DNA of 64,000 bases from Callipepla californica brunnescens. Lineage: Eukaryota > Chordata > Aves > Galliformes > Odontophoridae. The notes under the pieces are model-generated. The model saw only the letters and a list, made by a program, of their open reading frames with translations, was not told where the DNA came from and did not search any database. Below are positions 47,946 through 60,720 of this stretch, piece after piece; within the stretch, counting starts at the first letter, position 1, and every line of letters starts with the position of its first letter. The DNA lies in NCBI GenBank assembly GCA_023055505.1, contig JALIRH010000014.1, positions 16,270,501-16,334,500 of the forward strand. Reading direction: 5' to 3'. The position numbers and the translations under genes are program-made.

Positions 47946-50900
47946 GGTTGGAAGGATGAGTGCTGAGACAAGGTCTGCTTGCAACAGGCTTTGGTACGTC
48001 CATGGGTTGGGACCTTCTGAGCAACCACAGCCCTGTGAACATCCAATAGCAGTGCCCTTTAAGGGGAAAATCTATGCAATCGTGGATCACTTGGGATCCT
48101 GGTATAGGAAAACCTGCTTCCCCTGGTGGCCCACAGCAGGAGAAGGTCCTTGGCTCCCTATTTCCTACCTTGAGCACAACTGAACCACTTCAAATGGTTC
48201 AGCTCTGGGAAAACAGTCAAAATACATACACTTCTGATTAGGCTAATGAAACCTCAGTGCTGCTGATGAGGGTTTAGCACTGTTTAAATGTCTCCTCTAT
48301 GTAGGAGACACTGCTGTATTTTTTAGTATTAGTGTATTTCCCCCTGCAAGAGGTCCTCATTTAATTTTTTTCTGTGATTCTCAGTCTTTAAGTAACTCTT
48401 GTTGGATGTTTGACTTCTCTACCTTATTTTCCATATGCTTCTGAAATTTGCATTGTTCGTTACAGTTCCCTAATCAAACTTTAAAACATCTGTGTATTTA
48501 ATGAATAGCACTGGCATTCTTAACTATTCAGTATGGCTGGATGATGAAAACATTTAATTTTCTTGGTGAGAGATACACAAGACAAAGCTTCGCTTAACAA
48601 TGCTGCAATTAAATTCAAGTGGTCTATAGTTTTCCCAGACAACAAGAAATTGTTTTTTAGTTTTTGAACGTACATCTTCAACGGCGAAAGTGGAGGCAAC
48701 CAAAAACTAAATCACAGCCTGGGAAATAGCTTTAAAATTCATGATCAGCCTTGTATACACAGCTTCTCACTATGGCAGGTAATTCAGGCTCTTACATCTG
48801 CCCTTTAGTTCTTGAGAGTTTCTCATGGTTCGTGGCATGAGCACTTGGGAAAGCACGCCCACTTTGTTGGCAGATGTTTGGATGGCTCTGAACAGAGCTT
48901 CTGTGTGGGGCCTCAGAGTCTGGATTGCAGTGCTTTGGTATCTTTTTAATTATGATCAGAAGGAAAAGGTCTGTGAGAGGTCTGCCCAATTTGGAGGCTG
49001 GAATAATTGTCCAGTGACTGGAATGCAGCAGCCCTTTGGTGCTCACAGCTCACCTGCAGTTGTGTGCCTGATGCTGGAGTGGTTCTGCAGCCTGCTGCCC
49101 CTGGGCTTTGTGGTTCATTAAACGACCTCAGAGCAGCACAGACCTGCTTAGGTTTTCCAAGGAGGTTGTTTCGTTGCTGTTGTTAAAGGGGCTGAGTAAA
49201 TCAGTTGAAAACCTCTGTGGTAGGTGCAAGTAGAGAGCATTCATTAAAAATACTGTTTTAGGTGTATTGTTAGAGAGCACTGGAGTCTCTCTGGTGGAGC
49301 TTTCACCAGACTGATCTTGAAGGAAGAAATAGAAGCCTCGGACAAATGCCTTGGTCTGATCCATTGCTGTCTTGTCCCTCTGGATGCTGAAATTTCCTGC
49401 TCACCCTAATGGCTTCAGTTGTGAGAACTCACCAGAATGAGGATGAAACTCTTGATCTCATGGTGACCACCAAATGAACCTCTAACAACTGTTATTACTT
49501 TTGCTAATAAGTGGGATTGGTTTTGCTCAGTGCACTAAGAAGGAAAAACCCCTTACTTGTTGCACTGCAACTACTCGGATAACAGAGACACAATTTTGTC
49601 CTGAAATGACTGAATTTCCCCAACACCCACGACCTGCTGGGGTGCTCCTCAAACATCTAAATGCTGTTTGATAGCACAGACCATTGCTGAGGTTTTTGCC
49701 TCTGAGTATTCACTGACAGCATGATTGTTGTTGTTGGTGGTGACTTTTTTTTTGGCTTTGATTTGATTATTTCCCCATACTAATGTGACATCAAAAAAAG
49801 AGCAATTAGCAAATACTGTGGCAAAAGAGGCAATCCAAAAGGATGGAGGAGACCTGGCTGGCACAGCCCAAGCCCACAGTTCATTATCAAGAGAAATGAC
49901 ACCGTTTCCTCTGCAATTGATGCAGACTAGCATTGCTGCCAAGATGAGTTAATTCCTGATGTGAAGGACTGTCCTAATGGTATGAGATTGAAAATTACTG
50001 CAAAATGTCAATGGGTTTTAAATCAAGGAAGTTGTGTTTGCAAGAAAATCTGTCTTAATGACTGGCATCCTGTAACATATGGTTGTGGATTGATCAATAA
50101 GAATAATATGACATCCTTGGGAATATCCTGAGAAGCTACTAAATTGTTGATCAGAAGTGGTGGGTCTTTGATTAAAGTGATTGAAGCAGTCTGATAGAGT
50201 AATTGTCCAATTTGATAGGGTCCTTCAAACTCTGTCCCATGGTTGTGATTGCAGCTTATCCAGCTAACTATTGGCTGTGCTAACACAGGTTGGTGCTTGG
50301 ACCAAGACCTCCTGTGCTATAGCAAATGCTTTAAACATTGTTTCACAATGCAAATTTTCTCCTCTTTTTTTTCTTAACTTTAATTTTTTTTTTTTTGCCT
50401 ATTCCTCTTTCTTCTGCTTCTCTTGAAGTGTTTTGTTTTCGTTATAATGCCAATTGAAAATCAGTTCTGAGACCTTGAGATAATTTTATGATGTGAACCT
50501 TTGTTATCCAGGCAGTCTTGATCAAAACCCTGACTAAAGGTGTGTGTGTTTGTTTTCTTTGCACCTGATTCTGGTCTCTAAGGGATCTTTCTGCCATTGT
50601 GAGGAGTCCTTAAAGAATTGGGGGCTTCCAGCATTTCCACTTGCTGGAAGATCAGGGCGTTTGAAAGGCTTTAGCAGCTTTATCTGATCCTCCTGCTGTT
50701 TGAATTATCCATCCTTTATTTACAAGTATTTGCTACACACCCTCACTAAAAATACGCAATGCTTGGATTTTCTCTGGAGTCTTCTTGCTAGAAGTTCTTA
50801 CAGACTCCCACGCTATGGGATATCTCCAGATCTTCACTTTTTTACCTGCCATTATTCAAGTTTGTGTTGACTGCTGATGTCACAGGATTTTTCCAAGCTT

Positions 50901-52167
50901 AGAAAGACAGAGCAGCTCCTGCTCTGCAGCCCCACCACTTCTGTCTGCAATTAAAAAGAGCTGGAAGTGGAAGATAAGTCTGAAAAGTTTGTCAGCAAAC
51001 ATGGGAGAAGGAGGGAGCCCCCCCAGTCCCTTCCAGGCACTGAGTGACAGCTTCAGCAGTGAACTTAATCCATGTTTAATCCAATCATCCAGAGCTAAAT
51101 ATTTCTTTTGATGTTTAGAGAGGAAAATATGTCATTTGTCTAATTCTTTTTGTCAGGGGAATATATCATCTGGTGATGAAGCCTTTTCTGTGTCAGAAGG
51201 CCTCCGTCACCCATTATCAGAGCGTTTCATGTCCTTCTTCTGCAGCCACCTCCTTGCCCTTTCCCTCGTGTCAGTGCCAGGCTGCCTGCAGTACCACAGT
51301 TTGAGGTACCACTGGCAGCAGGATGGCACTCATACAACCTGAAATTTCTGTATTTCTAAAATATTTCTTTGCCTTCAGCTCAGGAAAATTAACTGTTTAT
51401 AGCATCATCGGTGCCAGTTGTATTTCCCCACCTAAAGAGGGCAGCTCACCTCAGGAAAATCATTTCCATTTCCACTGAACTGCTGATGGTTTGGTTCTGG
51501 GCACTATCTGCAGCCACATCAATGATGATAGGTGCTTAGTTGACAACTGTCACATCTTTTTGGAAATTCAGTTGGAACATCTTTCTTTTACTGTTTCACT
51601 TGAGTTTTTCTGTTGTTGGCTTTGGTACATACATTTTATTTTTTTTAAACCTGTCTCTGGAGTGCTTTCATAATTTGCCTTTTCATTCCTGTACCACTCC
51701 TTCTGTTGGACAGAAAGAGGAGGACACTTCCAGACTTCCCCGGTATGTTGCAGTGGCTGATTTTGCTCTCAGATTGGGATTTCGATGGAATTCTTAGCTC
51801 TCCTGTTGAGAGAGCACAGGAAAAATAGCAGAATGTATAGTATGGAGACATGGAGAGAGTTACACATCATCATCTCTATTGTTTGTGTGGATGATGTGTT
51901 GTTTGGGCCAGCAGCTGGGTACTGATCACAGTGCTCCTGGGCAGGCCACACAGAGTTCTATGGAAATCATGCTTAGATTGTAAGCTTTCTTTTTCTTTTT
52001 TTCATTGTACTGAGCGTGGAGTAATGCAGCTTTCAGGTAATGAGAGGTTAGGTTTTCTCCCAAAAGCCATAAGAAGAAACTTCCCAGCAATTGCTAGTAC
52101 TGTTACAGGCTTAGAATTAAAAGTAAGCAGGAACCAGGGTAATGTTTTATTTACAGTCCAACCTTTT
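47946..52167. other. Non-coding stretch
   Basis: No exon, RNA gene or named repeat is supported. T-rich runs occur near 50363-50396. Short frames lack domains. Confidence 0.58.
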
Positions 52168-52226
52168 GTTTCTTTCTTCTTCTTTCATTCTTTTCTTTTC
52201 TTTTTCTTTCTTTTTTTTTTTTTTTA
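52168..52226. repeat. Polypyrimidine tract with long T-run
   Basis: T/C-rich sequence of TTTCTT and TTTTC words ends in a run of T followed by AAG. The ends of the overlapping plus and minus frames here (FFFF and KKKK) are artefacts of this tract. Confidence 0.85.
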
Positions 52227-55200
52227 AGAGAAAAAAATCCATAATATGATATTTAGGACTTTGTATGGACTTTTTCATGCAAAATCTCCTCTCCAGTGGT
52301 TTATTTATATTGATTTTTTTTCCATACAATTGCACACCTGAATATAATCCCGTATCTACCACAATTAGCTGTACCATTTGCATATTCCTGGCACTGAAGT
52401 GTTTTGACCTTAACTTGCCGCCTAACTTTTGTTATTTAGAGGCACATCAGTACAGCAGCATTTCGAGTTGACTTGCTTTTGGTCACTTTTTGCTCTTTAT
52501 TGATCAAGCCTGCTGTACAGTGGGTAGGTTAGTCCCCTCAGCTATGCATTGTATTATTACTCGTGATAAGAGAGCATCCATTGGTGCCATTACTGATATT
52601 CATCTTTAGCCCATTAAAATGCAAATTTTAAGGTGTGCAGCAGATAGAAATCTCTGCACCTTAAAGCACTGAAAAGCCTGGCTAATTATGACTCCAACTA
52701 TTTTTCAGATAAGTGAGCAGTAAGTCATTATAAAACTTGTAATGTGAATCCTTTTATTTCCCTTATCCCGTGACTGTTGAGCTGCAGATGGTCTCATGAG
52801 GCAGTTTTTTGCTCCCAGAGTTAGTGCTCAAGAGTTTATTCATTACAGTAAAGGAGAAAGCAAAGAAAGCTAAGAAAACCAGCCCAAATTTCTTTTCTCA
52901 TGTCTACATGAATATTTGCAGGCCAGTGATGCATAGCTTGTGTCAACAAGACCAAAGTTCAAGGTTGTTGTTTCCGTGTAGCTATCAGATGGTTCTTCTG
53001 GTTGCAGATTTTTGGATAGTCCAATTTCTCACATCCTCTCTCAAGGATCATTAAGACCCTAGGGTCTCATGCTATTAAATATGACCCCAAGACAGACTGA
53101 AGTTCTTCTTTAGCAGAGCTGCTCTCTGTGGACCGACCCCATTAGATCCTGCCTGAAACCCCACTGTATACCAGCAGTCCCTCCAAAGCTCTGCAGATTC
53201 CTGCCCTGAGCACATAATTCAGCTGTGCTATTATGCCAGTGTCTGTGAATATACCAGCAAAAGAGTGTGGTTTTGGTAGAATTCAGTCAGAAGTGGCCAG
53301 GATCAGTTGGGCAATGGCATTTACAGGTGGCTGAACCTGAAAGTCAATTTTTGTACATGTGAATTCCCAGTGCGCAAAACATGCTATAGATTTTGTTCCA
53401 TACATATTCACTCTTTTACTGAAGTGTCTCTTGGTCTGGTCAGTCTGGAATTTTTATAGATTTTCCTTTTCAAATGTGGATGGCCCCATTGTATTGCAGT
53501 CTACAGCATGAATACAGTCACTGTGATTAAATATACAGGGAAAATCACATCTTCTAACTTGCAAATTCTGATCTTCTCATTTAATATGACACATTAATTT
53601 TTCTCTTTTCCCAGGATTCAACTCTTCAGTCAAGAAATTAACTAAGTACCTGTTAAGCCATGAGTAAGCCCTAGGCAATATGGCAGAGTTGCTTTGATAT
53701 AAAGCAGGTCTCAATATTTGTTCCAAACAGCAGCAGAAACTTTTCTTTGAGTTAAAGTTGAGCTAACTTTCCCCATGTCAGCTTTTCCTTTGTCTCTATT
53801 TGAAGAGCTCACCCCCAGCTGGCTTTGGAGACATAACCAACGTCTTTGAAAGACCAACAGCCACATCAAAGGAAGAACAGAGACCAGTTCTGCTACCACA
53901 GGTTAAATATGAAAGCCTGTCAGGGGCTTTAATTGCAAAAATGACACTGTATGACTACCTCGATGTGCCCTGAAGAAGCCTTGCATGCAGAGATAGGGAT
54001 GAGTTACAGAAAGGCTCACCAGATACCCCCTGAATAGGGTGCGAGCAGAATGAGACTTAGAATTGAAAATAACATCTTGTACAACCTTTCACTAAATTTG
54101 TAATCCAGAAGGAAGCAGTCCTGGACCCCTCTTTCCACAGGGGAGTGGGTACTGCCTGTCAGCAGCTTGTGTTTGGGATGCTCTCCCCCAGAGATATTGC
54201 CTCTGCCATGGGGATTTGGTGGGAGCTGGAGGGCAGCAGGTAACTGCTCCTTGGCCACAAAATATTTGAACTCATCTAATAATGGCAGATTTGTCTCTGC
54301 AGACTTGGAAAGGCATTCCTTCCCTTACCTGAGAGAGGGAGAACTGGAGGGAGGAAGAAGAGCTCATCGTGCTCATGTTTTGAAAGCATTTTCTGAACAT
54401 AGTTGAACAAGTGCAGATACCTCTGGGGCTGCTGCTGGAGATGTGGTGAGCAGAGGATGAAGCGCTTCATGCAGGGTCCCCAGAATGAGCAGAGCTCCTG
54501 GCAGGGCTCCTGTCCCACATGCCACAGGAGTTACTCTGAAGTTCTCTATCAAACAGTGGAATTGAAGTCTAGGCAGAGAGGGGAAATAAATGCTTCTGTA
54601 GATTTAAAAAAAATAGAGGAAGGTGGAGGAGAAATCCCAATCTCAACTCAAAAAATAGAGGACGAGAGGGGAGAGGTCTGACTTCCAACTCCATTTATGC
54701 ATGGATGAGCTGAGGACTTGACTCGTGTCTCTTCCAAAGTGGTCACCTGGGCACTACCTGTGGCTCCTCAGGCAGTTGGCTGGTGCTGTTCTGGGGTCTC
54801 TACCTCTGCTGCTGTTGGGAGCTACCCAGGGAACAGAGGCTCTCACTCAGCCCCACCAGCACAGCAGTATTTGTTGTGCAGCTCTGAAGCATCTGCCTTG
54901 AATCTTCTGTTCCATGGCAAGCCTTTGGCAAGGATCCATTCTGGAGCTCGTCTGGCATTTCTCTTTGTGTTAAGCTGTAGTGGAAGAGAGACAGGATAAT
55001 GCAGCCAAAATTGGCTTTTTCTGCCCCTAGCCGCTTCAGATCAATGAGAAGATCTATGGAAAGTCTCAGCCAGGAGAAAATAAAGAAAAACAAAGGGAAA
55101 ACGAAAACTCTTCTCTTGAGTGATCGCTTAAACCCCTCTGACAGCCCTGGAAATGGAATTTCACTTTCTCCTCCGCGATTCCAGCACAGATTGTTTACTT

Positions 55201-58200
55201 TTATCTGTGCACTTGTCTTCAATGGTTTTTCACCTTGAGTTAATTGATTGATTGCCACAAGGTAGCTAGTTAAGACCGCTGCAAACCTGGCTGGGTGCTC
55301 CCCAAACATTTATTGCAATGCTGTTACCTGGGGCTGTATCCTGAATTAAGACTGGGAACAGATTTGAATAGGAAACTGTAGCATCTCTCTTACCTGCTGG
55401 TCTGAGTCGCTGCAACGGATTCATAATTGGTTTTAGTTATCACAAATGCTAAGGCAAAATTTATGACAGGGGAATCAAAGGTGACCTTTTCTGATAGATG
55501 GCACCTGTATCATTTCAGTAGCTCAAGAAGAACTTAGCAGGATGCAAATACCACGTTAAAATACTCCCCATAGCTGGGATTGCTTGAAAGCAAACAGTGA
55601 CTGTGTACAGCACAGGCAAGAGACTGTAGAGGAGCATCTTTAAATTAAAATTAAGTTGAACTATGTCTTCACAGAAAGCAATTACCCAGCCTGAAATTTG
55701 ACCCCACCATCAGGATTAATACACCACCGTTCTTGAAGAAAATGCCTTTGGATATTTAGATTCCATAAGCAGATAACGGACTGCTTTTATATCTCAACAG
55801 AAAGAGACAAATAGTAACTAGCAGTAGCTCTAGCAGCTGGCTTATTACAGAAAACTATTAAAACATCATCCTCTGCATGGCCGGTGCCCCAGCTCCATCT
55901 CCACTCTGGCAGCTCAGAGCTGGGCTGCAGATATGGTTAACACCTTTGCCCCATAAAGCTGAGATGTGTGCATGCATAATAGAAAACATCTTGCCTTTAC
56001 ACCATTTTTTTTTTCACTTGAATAATTTGTTGTCGCCACAAAATAGTATATCTTTTTATTCAATCTTTTACATATAAATGAGCTTTATTGAATAAATGTT
56101 GCCATTGTCCATTCCCCACGCCATATTTCAGCTCTGTAACTCCAGCGAGTTTATGATTCCTCTTCGATTCTATTGCAGTAACAAGTTTGTTTATTGCTTT
56201 TTAAATCTCCTGTGCTGACACTGTGTAAAATTAAGGATGTGGTTAAAAGAGTGTTTCTGAAGTTTTGCATTTCCATAACCTTGAACGGGCAGCACTGCAA
56301 ATCAAAGCTGGGGTGCTGTGGCTAGTTGGCTGTAGCTCGTGGCAAGCTGCTGTGGTCTGCTGCCAAAGCCACTGCAGAGCTTTTGAGGTCCGCCATGCAA
56401 AGGCAGCACGGTGCTCTGTGTTAGTGAGTGGGACTGAAATACTGTGTCTTCATCTATTTCCGTTGTTTCTCCTCTGGTTTTCTAAGTCTGCACAAATCCT
56501 AGCTGGGAAGTGGTGGAGGTGCGTGGCTGGCTCTGTCTGAAGATTGAATAAGCCAACTTTTTTTCTTTTTTTTTCCTGTTTGGGTGTTTTGTGATTGCGT
56601 GTATATGAAACATTAAAACCAAAGCAGTGTGGATTTGAACATGCTTGACATCAACTATTATTGACAGAAACTAATTACACAGCCAGTCTCAGTGCTAATG
56701 CATGCACAAATAATGTGACTATGGCAAGAGACCTCTGCAAACATCCAAAATAAAATGAAAAACCACGAGTCTTAATCCTCTTCTCCTCTAAGTCAACAGA
56801 AGTTTTGCCTTCCCATGCAGTGGATTGAGCTTTCTATTGCTTTTTGCTGTAACCCAGTGTCATCTCTGGGGACTGAGAGCACTTCATGGGCACAGTGGGA
56901 GAAGTGACAGGGGTTGCTCTGTTGCCTTGGCTGGTGGGGCTCGTGGTGGTGCTGACATAGGCTGGATGGAGTGCTCGTGTGCTGCTGAGGGTCAATGCAC
57001 TGCTATGCTGGGCCAGTGATTGTTGTTTTCTGGAGAAGACAAAGATTGCATGATTTTCTGGAGTCCTGTGCTGGAGGATGATGAGCTCCGTAAACCACTT
57101 TCCAAGCTCTTTGTGCAATCAAGTTTTAGTGTGCACTTAATGAAGACATGATTTGCTGCAGATTTTCTGATACAGAAAGCTTTTAAGGTAACACAACAAA
57201 GATGAAAATTGTACTGTTGTGCATGCACGTGTGTGTGTTTGAGCTGTGTGTAGCCCAAGCATTGCAATAACTGAAATGTTCAATGATGAACAAAGCCAGA
57301 GATGTGGCCAAATGAAAGAATTCTGGTCTTTTCAGTAACATAACGAACTCCATTTTCTCTCCATGTTTGATGTGTTAATTGGGAACGTTCCCTTTGTCTC
57401 CCTCACCTGAAGCTGGAGCTGCTGTTTGGTGGTGAAGGACTTTGAGGCTGTTTGTCTCTACTTTGGCAGTGCACTCTTCCAAGTGTGGAAGCTCTGCTCC
57501 CTGTTCAGGCGTGGGAGGGGGGACGTCAAATAACAAAACGAATCACTGCCCCTACGTTCCCAGGTAACTCAGTGTATTAAGGGAATAGACAACTTCTGTG
57601 GGAGCGAATGGTAACTGAATACCTGCTGGGACAAGTGTCAGGGCTCTCACATCCCCAGAGGATGCCCATAACTCAGCTGCAGCCAAATTACCACTCTTGG
57701 ATCAGAGAAGGTGACGGCGGGGTTAGTTTATTACAAGCACAGTAGTACAGAGCAATTTGGGGGAAGAGGATAGGCTTCAGGGTGAGACGGAGCAGCAGAA
57801 TGAGTTGGTGCCTCCCACGGAAGGGTAACACTTGGGCTGGGAACTGATTCCTGCAACTGGCTGTGAGAGGAAACCAAACTCTTCCAGCACGGAGGCAGAG
57901 GAGAGGCTCTTCCTTGACTTCTGAGCCTAGGGAAGCCAGGGGCATCACCCTCAGTCTGAGTGCTTATTTTACCAATGCAAGCTAAGAAGATTTTTGGATG
58001 CTGAGCTTGTTTTCCTTTCTCTGTGTGCCTGTGGCAAATAATGGTTTTAACTTCAAAAGTGATGGTGCTGCATTATACAGCAATAGATAGGAGTCAAGTC
58101 GTAAAAATAAACCAAAGTGCAGCTAAAAGCTTTATTTTTTCTTTAAATGGAAAATATTGATGCTAGTCTGCTCCTCTTCTGTATCACTTTCCTTGCTGTA

Positions 58201-58751
58201 TTACCTGTATTCCTTTCAGTAGTGCTTTGTGTCGTGATGAACATCTGACACGTTTCACTCTTCCCACGCTGTAGTATTGAAAAAAAAACAACTCAAGAAA
58301 ACAACCAAAAGTAAATGATTTGCATAACGTATGGGATGCTTTTCTTGGAGGAAAGTCACACTGTGCTTCGTGGAGCAGCCCTGCCCGCTGCTCAGCAATG
58401 CTGCCCTGGGTGCAGCACTCACTGCTGCTCCCTGATGGAGTGCTTTGTATCTGTGAATGTGGTGATGTTTTATGTAACCCACACTCGGTCTATGATCTGG
58501 GCTATTCCTCTGCTGCTGCTTTTAGTACCTTTCTGTGAGATAAAGGTGTGACTGAAGCCCTGCAGATGCATGCAGGCTGGTGGTGAACACAGACTGGGGG
58601 AGTTTCCCTAGAAAACTGCTGGCAACAGAATTAGGTGACCAGCCCAGGATGAGTTGCACACTACTGCTTCCAGCCTACTTTAACTGATTAGGTTATCTTA
58701 AGTGAGTGTAACCACAGCTTTGGCCCAGACAGGACATACCCGATGCAGAGA
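52227..58751. other. Non-coding stretch with dual-strand open segment
   Basis: An octamer ATGCAAAT lies at 52619-52626. At 54800-55309 the minus strand is open for 169 codons, and the plus strand is open from an ATG at 54999 to 55238. Neither product is recognisable. No other gene-like structure is seen. Confidence 0.5.
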
Positions 58752-58787
58752 GGGGAGAAGGGGGCAGGGGGAGCTGCGGTCAGGGTC
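58752..58787 (+). other. G-quadruplex-capable G-rich run
   Basis: Runs of four, five and five G are separated by AGAA and CA, with a further GGG after an 11-base loop. The first three runs are tight and the fourth is distant, so folding is possible but not assured. Confidence 0.5.
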
Positions 58788-60359
58788 TGCAGGAGCATCC
58801 CAGAGATGTCCCCATCGACTGCTGTAACAGAGCAACACTGACACGAGTCAGATACAGAGCCCTCAGCTGCTGGCAGGACAGTTGTTTGCCCTGTGGATAA
58901 CAGCCGTATTTAGGAGCTGGCAAAAGATGTTAAGTCAAATACTCCAGGGGTCAGGCCTAATGAAGATAGTGGTACCAGATACCAGACTAATTACACAGGG
59001 AAAGTGAGCTCTGCGGGTGGTTGCACCCCAGATGAGCTGTGCAGGAAGGAGCTGTGTGTGCACTGTGCATGGTGGACCCACCACCCAACCTGAGTGCAGC
59101 TCGGGGGCTGGGGTGGAATCAGGGAAGCTAATTGAAGAGGGACTTCTTTTTGAGGAAACAGCGGTCTGCTGGAGGGCATTCTGCAAGCAAAGAATGAGGC
59201 CAGATTTGTCAGATGCCTCACTCGTTGTAAATAATTCACTCTGCTCCAGTTGTGCGGTGCAGGCACTCTGCAGCACCGCTTCCAGACCTGAAATGGTGGC
59301 AGTGCAAAATGCTCTCAGAGGTGCCCCTGCCAGCAGCTGGTCCCCCAGGTCATTTGTGATTTGGTGATGCTGCTCTTGTTGTAAAAACGTGCACGATATC
59401 CCGTGCTGAGCTGCAGTGAAAACATAACCCTCCCTGTGCAGTGCATTTGAAGTCTTCAGGACTGGGTTGGATGGACTCCTGGGGCTGCAGCCCAGCAATG
59501 ACCATGGAAGCAGCTCCTCCTGCTCTCTGTCCCACGCTCCGTGCCCTTAAATAAAGATCTCATGAATCATCTAAAATAACAATGACCTGAGGGCAATGCA
59601 TGGGCCTAACTCCCAAGCTGAGCAACAAATGATTAATTGTGATCAGAGCCATTTTGCGCAGGACTTTCCAAATCCTAGTGATGCTCCATTTCAGCCATGT
59701 ATCTTCTCAAACCAGCCACATTTCTGGAGTTATTCCGTATCTTGTTTGTGCCCTCTTGTCCTCCAGCCTTTCCTGGCAGAAGGACGGCTGTGTGCAGACG
59801 CAGGGAGGGACACGGTGTCCTGGTTTCACAGGCAGCCTGTGTCACTCCACGCGCTGTCCCTGTTGGTTTTCATCAGGGCATTCAAATGACCCAATTTTCT
59901 CCTGCGTTGCTGCTGCCCTCCCTCTCGCTTACAGGTATTGGTGATGTTCAAAGTCAGCTTTCCTTAGAAAACGTCAGCTGCTGAGATGGGAGGACAGGGA
60001 GGAAAACACTCAGAAATGGCTTCTGGGCCAAGGGGGTGTGTGTTCCTGCAGGCAGTTACTTGGCCTATGGCTGTGCATGGCACACGGGGCTCTCTGCTCT
60101 GCTATCAGGTCCTGTGCATGAGCAGCAGAAGGGATGGGGTACTGGCAACTCCTAGGAGGATGTGGGTAACAGCAGCACAATTGTTGTCATCCCATCTTCG
60201 GACCCCATCCAAGGCAGGACATGCCGTGATGGCCGTACAGCATAATAAATAGAATATAATCAGAACCTGTTATCATCCAGTTCTGCTTGAAATTCAAGTG
60301 GTTGGGACTGGAGTTGATTGTTATATGTGCCTCTAAAGTTGATGTGTTCCCTACTTCCC
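58788..60359. other. GC-richer segment with the longest ORF in the window
   Basis: GC content is visibly higher than average. It contains the 187-codon minus frame at 58935-59498 and a stretch around 59697-59889 open in all three plus frames. A weak GGTTGGATGGACTCCTGGGG near 59465 recalls CR1 but lacks other landmarks. No known gene is recognised. Confidence 0.45.
58935..59498 (-). CDS. Unrecognised 187-codon frame, probably chance
   Basis: This is the longest uninterrupted frame in the window. The product has no signal peptide, transmembrane segment or motif I recognise. Its composition (Ser, Leu, Gln, Ala, Thr) reflects local base content. The opposite strand is also open for 116 codons at 59017-59367, which favours a stop-poor GC-rich stretch over a gene. 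A lineage-specific exon or retrocopy remains possible. Confidence 0.12.
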   Translation of the reverse strand: MLGCSPRSPSNPVLKTSNALHREGYVFTAAQHGISCTFLQQEQHHQITNDLGDQLLAGAPLRAFCTATISGLEAVLQSACTAQLEQSELFTTSEASDKSGLILCLQNALQQTAVSSKRSPSSISFPDSTPAPELHSGWVVGPPCTVHTQLLPAQLIWGATTRRAHFPCVISLVSGTTIFIRPDPWSI

Positions 60360-60720
60360 CCTTAGCCTACACTGTATGGTAATGAATAACAGCTTAATCA
60401 CTCTGGTATCAAGATAGCCCTCTTACAGCTGTGCCAATGTTCTTTGGAATATAATTTGTACATGTTTCACTCATCTATTATCATTGTTCTTTCTAAATGA
60501 GAAAATGCAAATGTTACACCAAGGGCCCCATCTTCATAGCTTACTGAATATAATTCCTGACAGCGACATGAAGTTGTTTGGCATAATTTTCCTGTTAATA
60601 AACTGCCAATTACAGTAATTTACTTCTTAGCTTTCAAAGACCAAAAGGTATACAGTGATTCCCAGCCCCTTCCCAATTATTGTTTCCATGTATTATTTTG
60701 GTATATCTGATAAAGCAGAA
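60360..60720. promoter_or_regulatory. AT-rich repeat-free block (possible conserved non-coding element)
   Basis: The interval has TTGGAATATAATTTGTACATG, ATTATCATTGTTC, GAAAATGCAAATGTTAC, CCTGTTAATAAACTGCC and AATTACAGTAATTTAC, a mixture of TEAD-like (GGAATAT), SOX-like, octamer-like (ATGCAAAT) and homeodomain cores. The enhancer reading is inference from motif content. Confidence 0.28.

Noticed and set aside
59455..59500. Possible CR1 fragment (GGTTGGATGGACTCCTGGGG)
   Set aside because: The adjoining CR1 landmarks (GATGATCTT, TTCCAACC, terminal ATTCT repeats) are missing.
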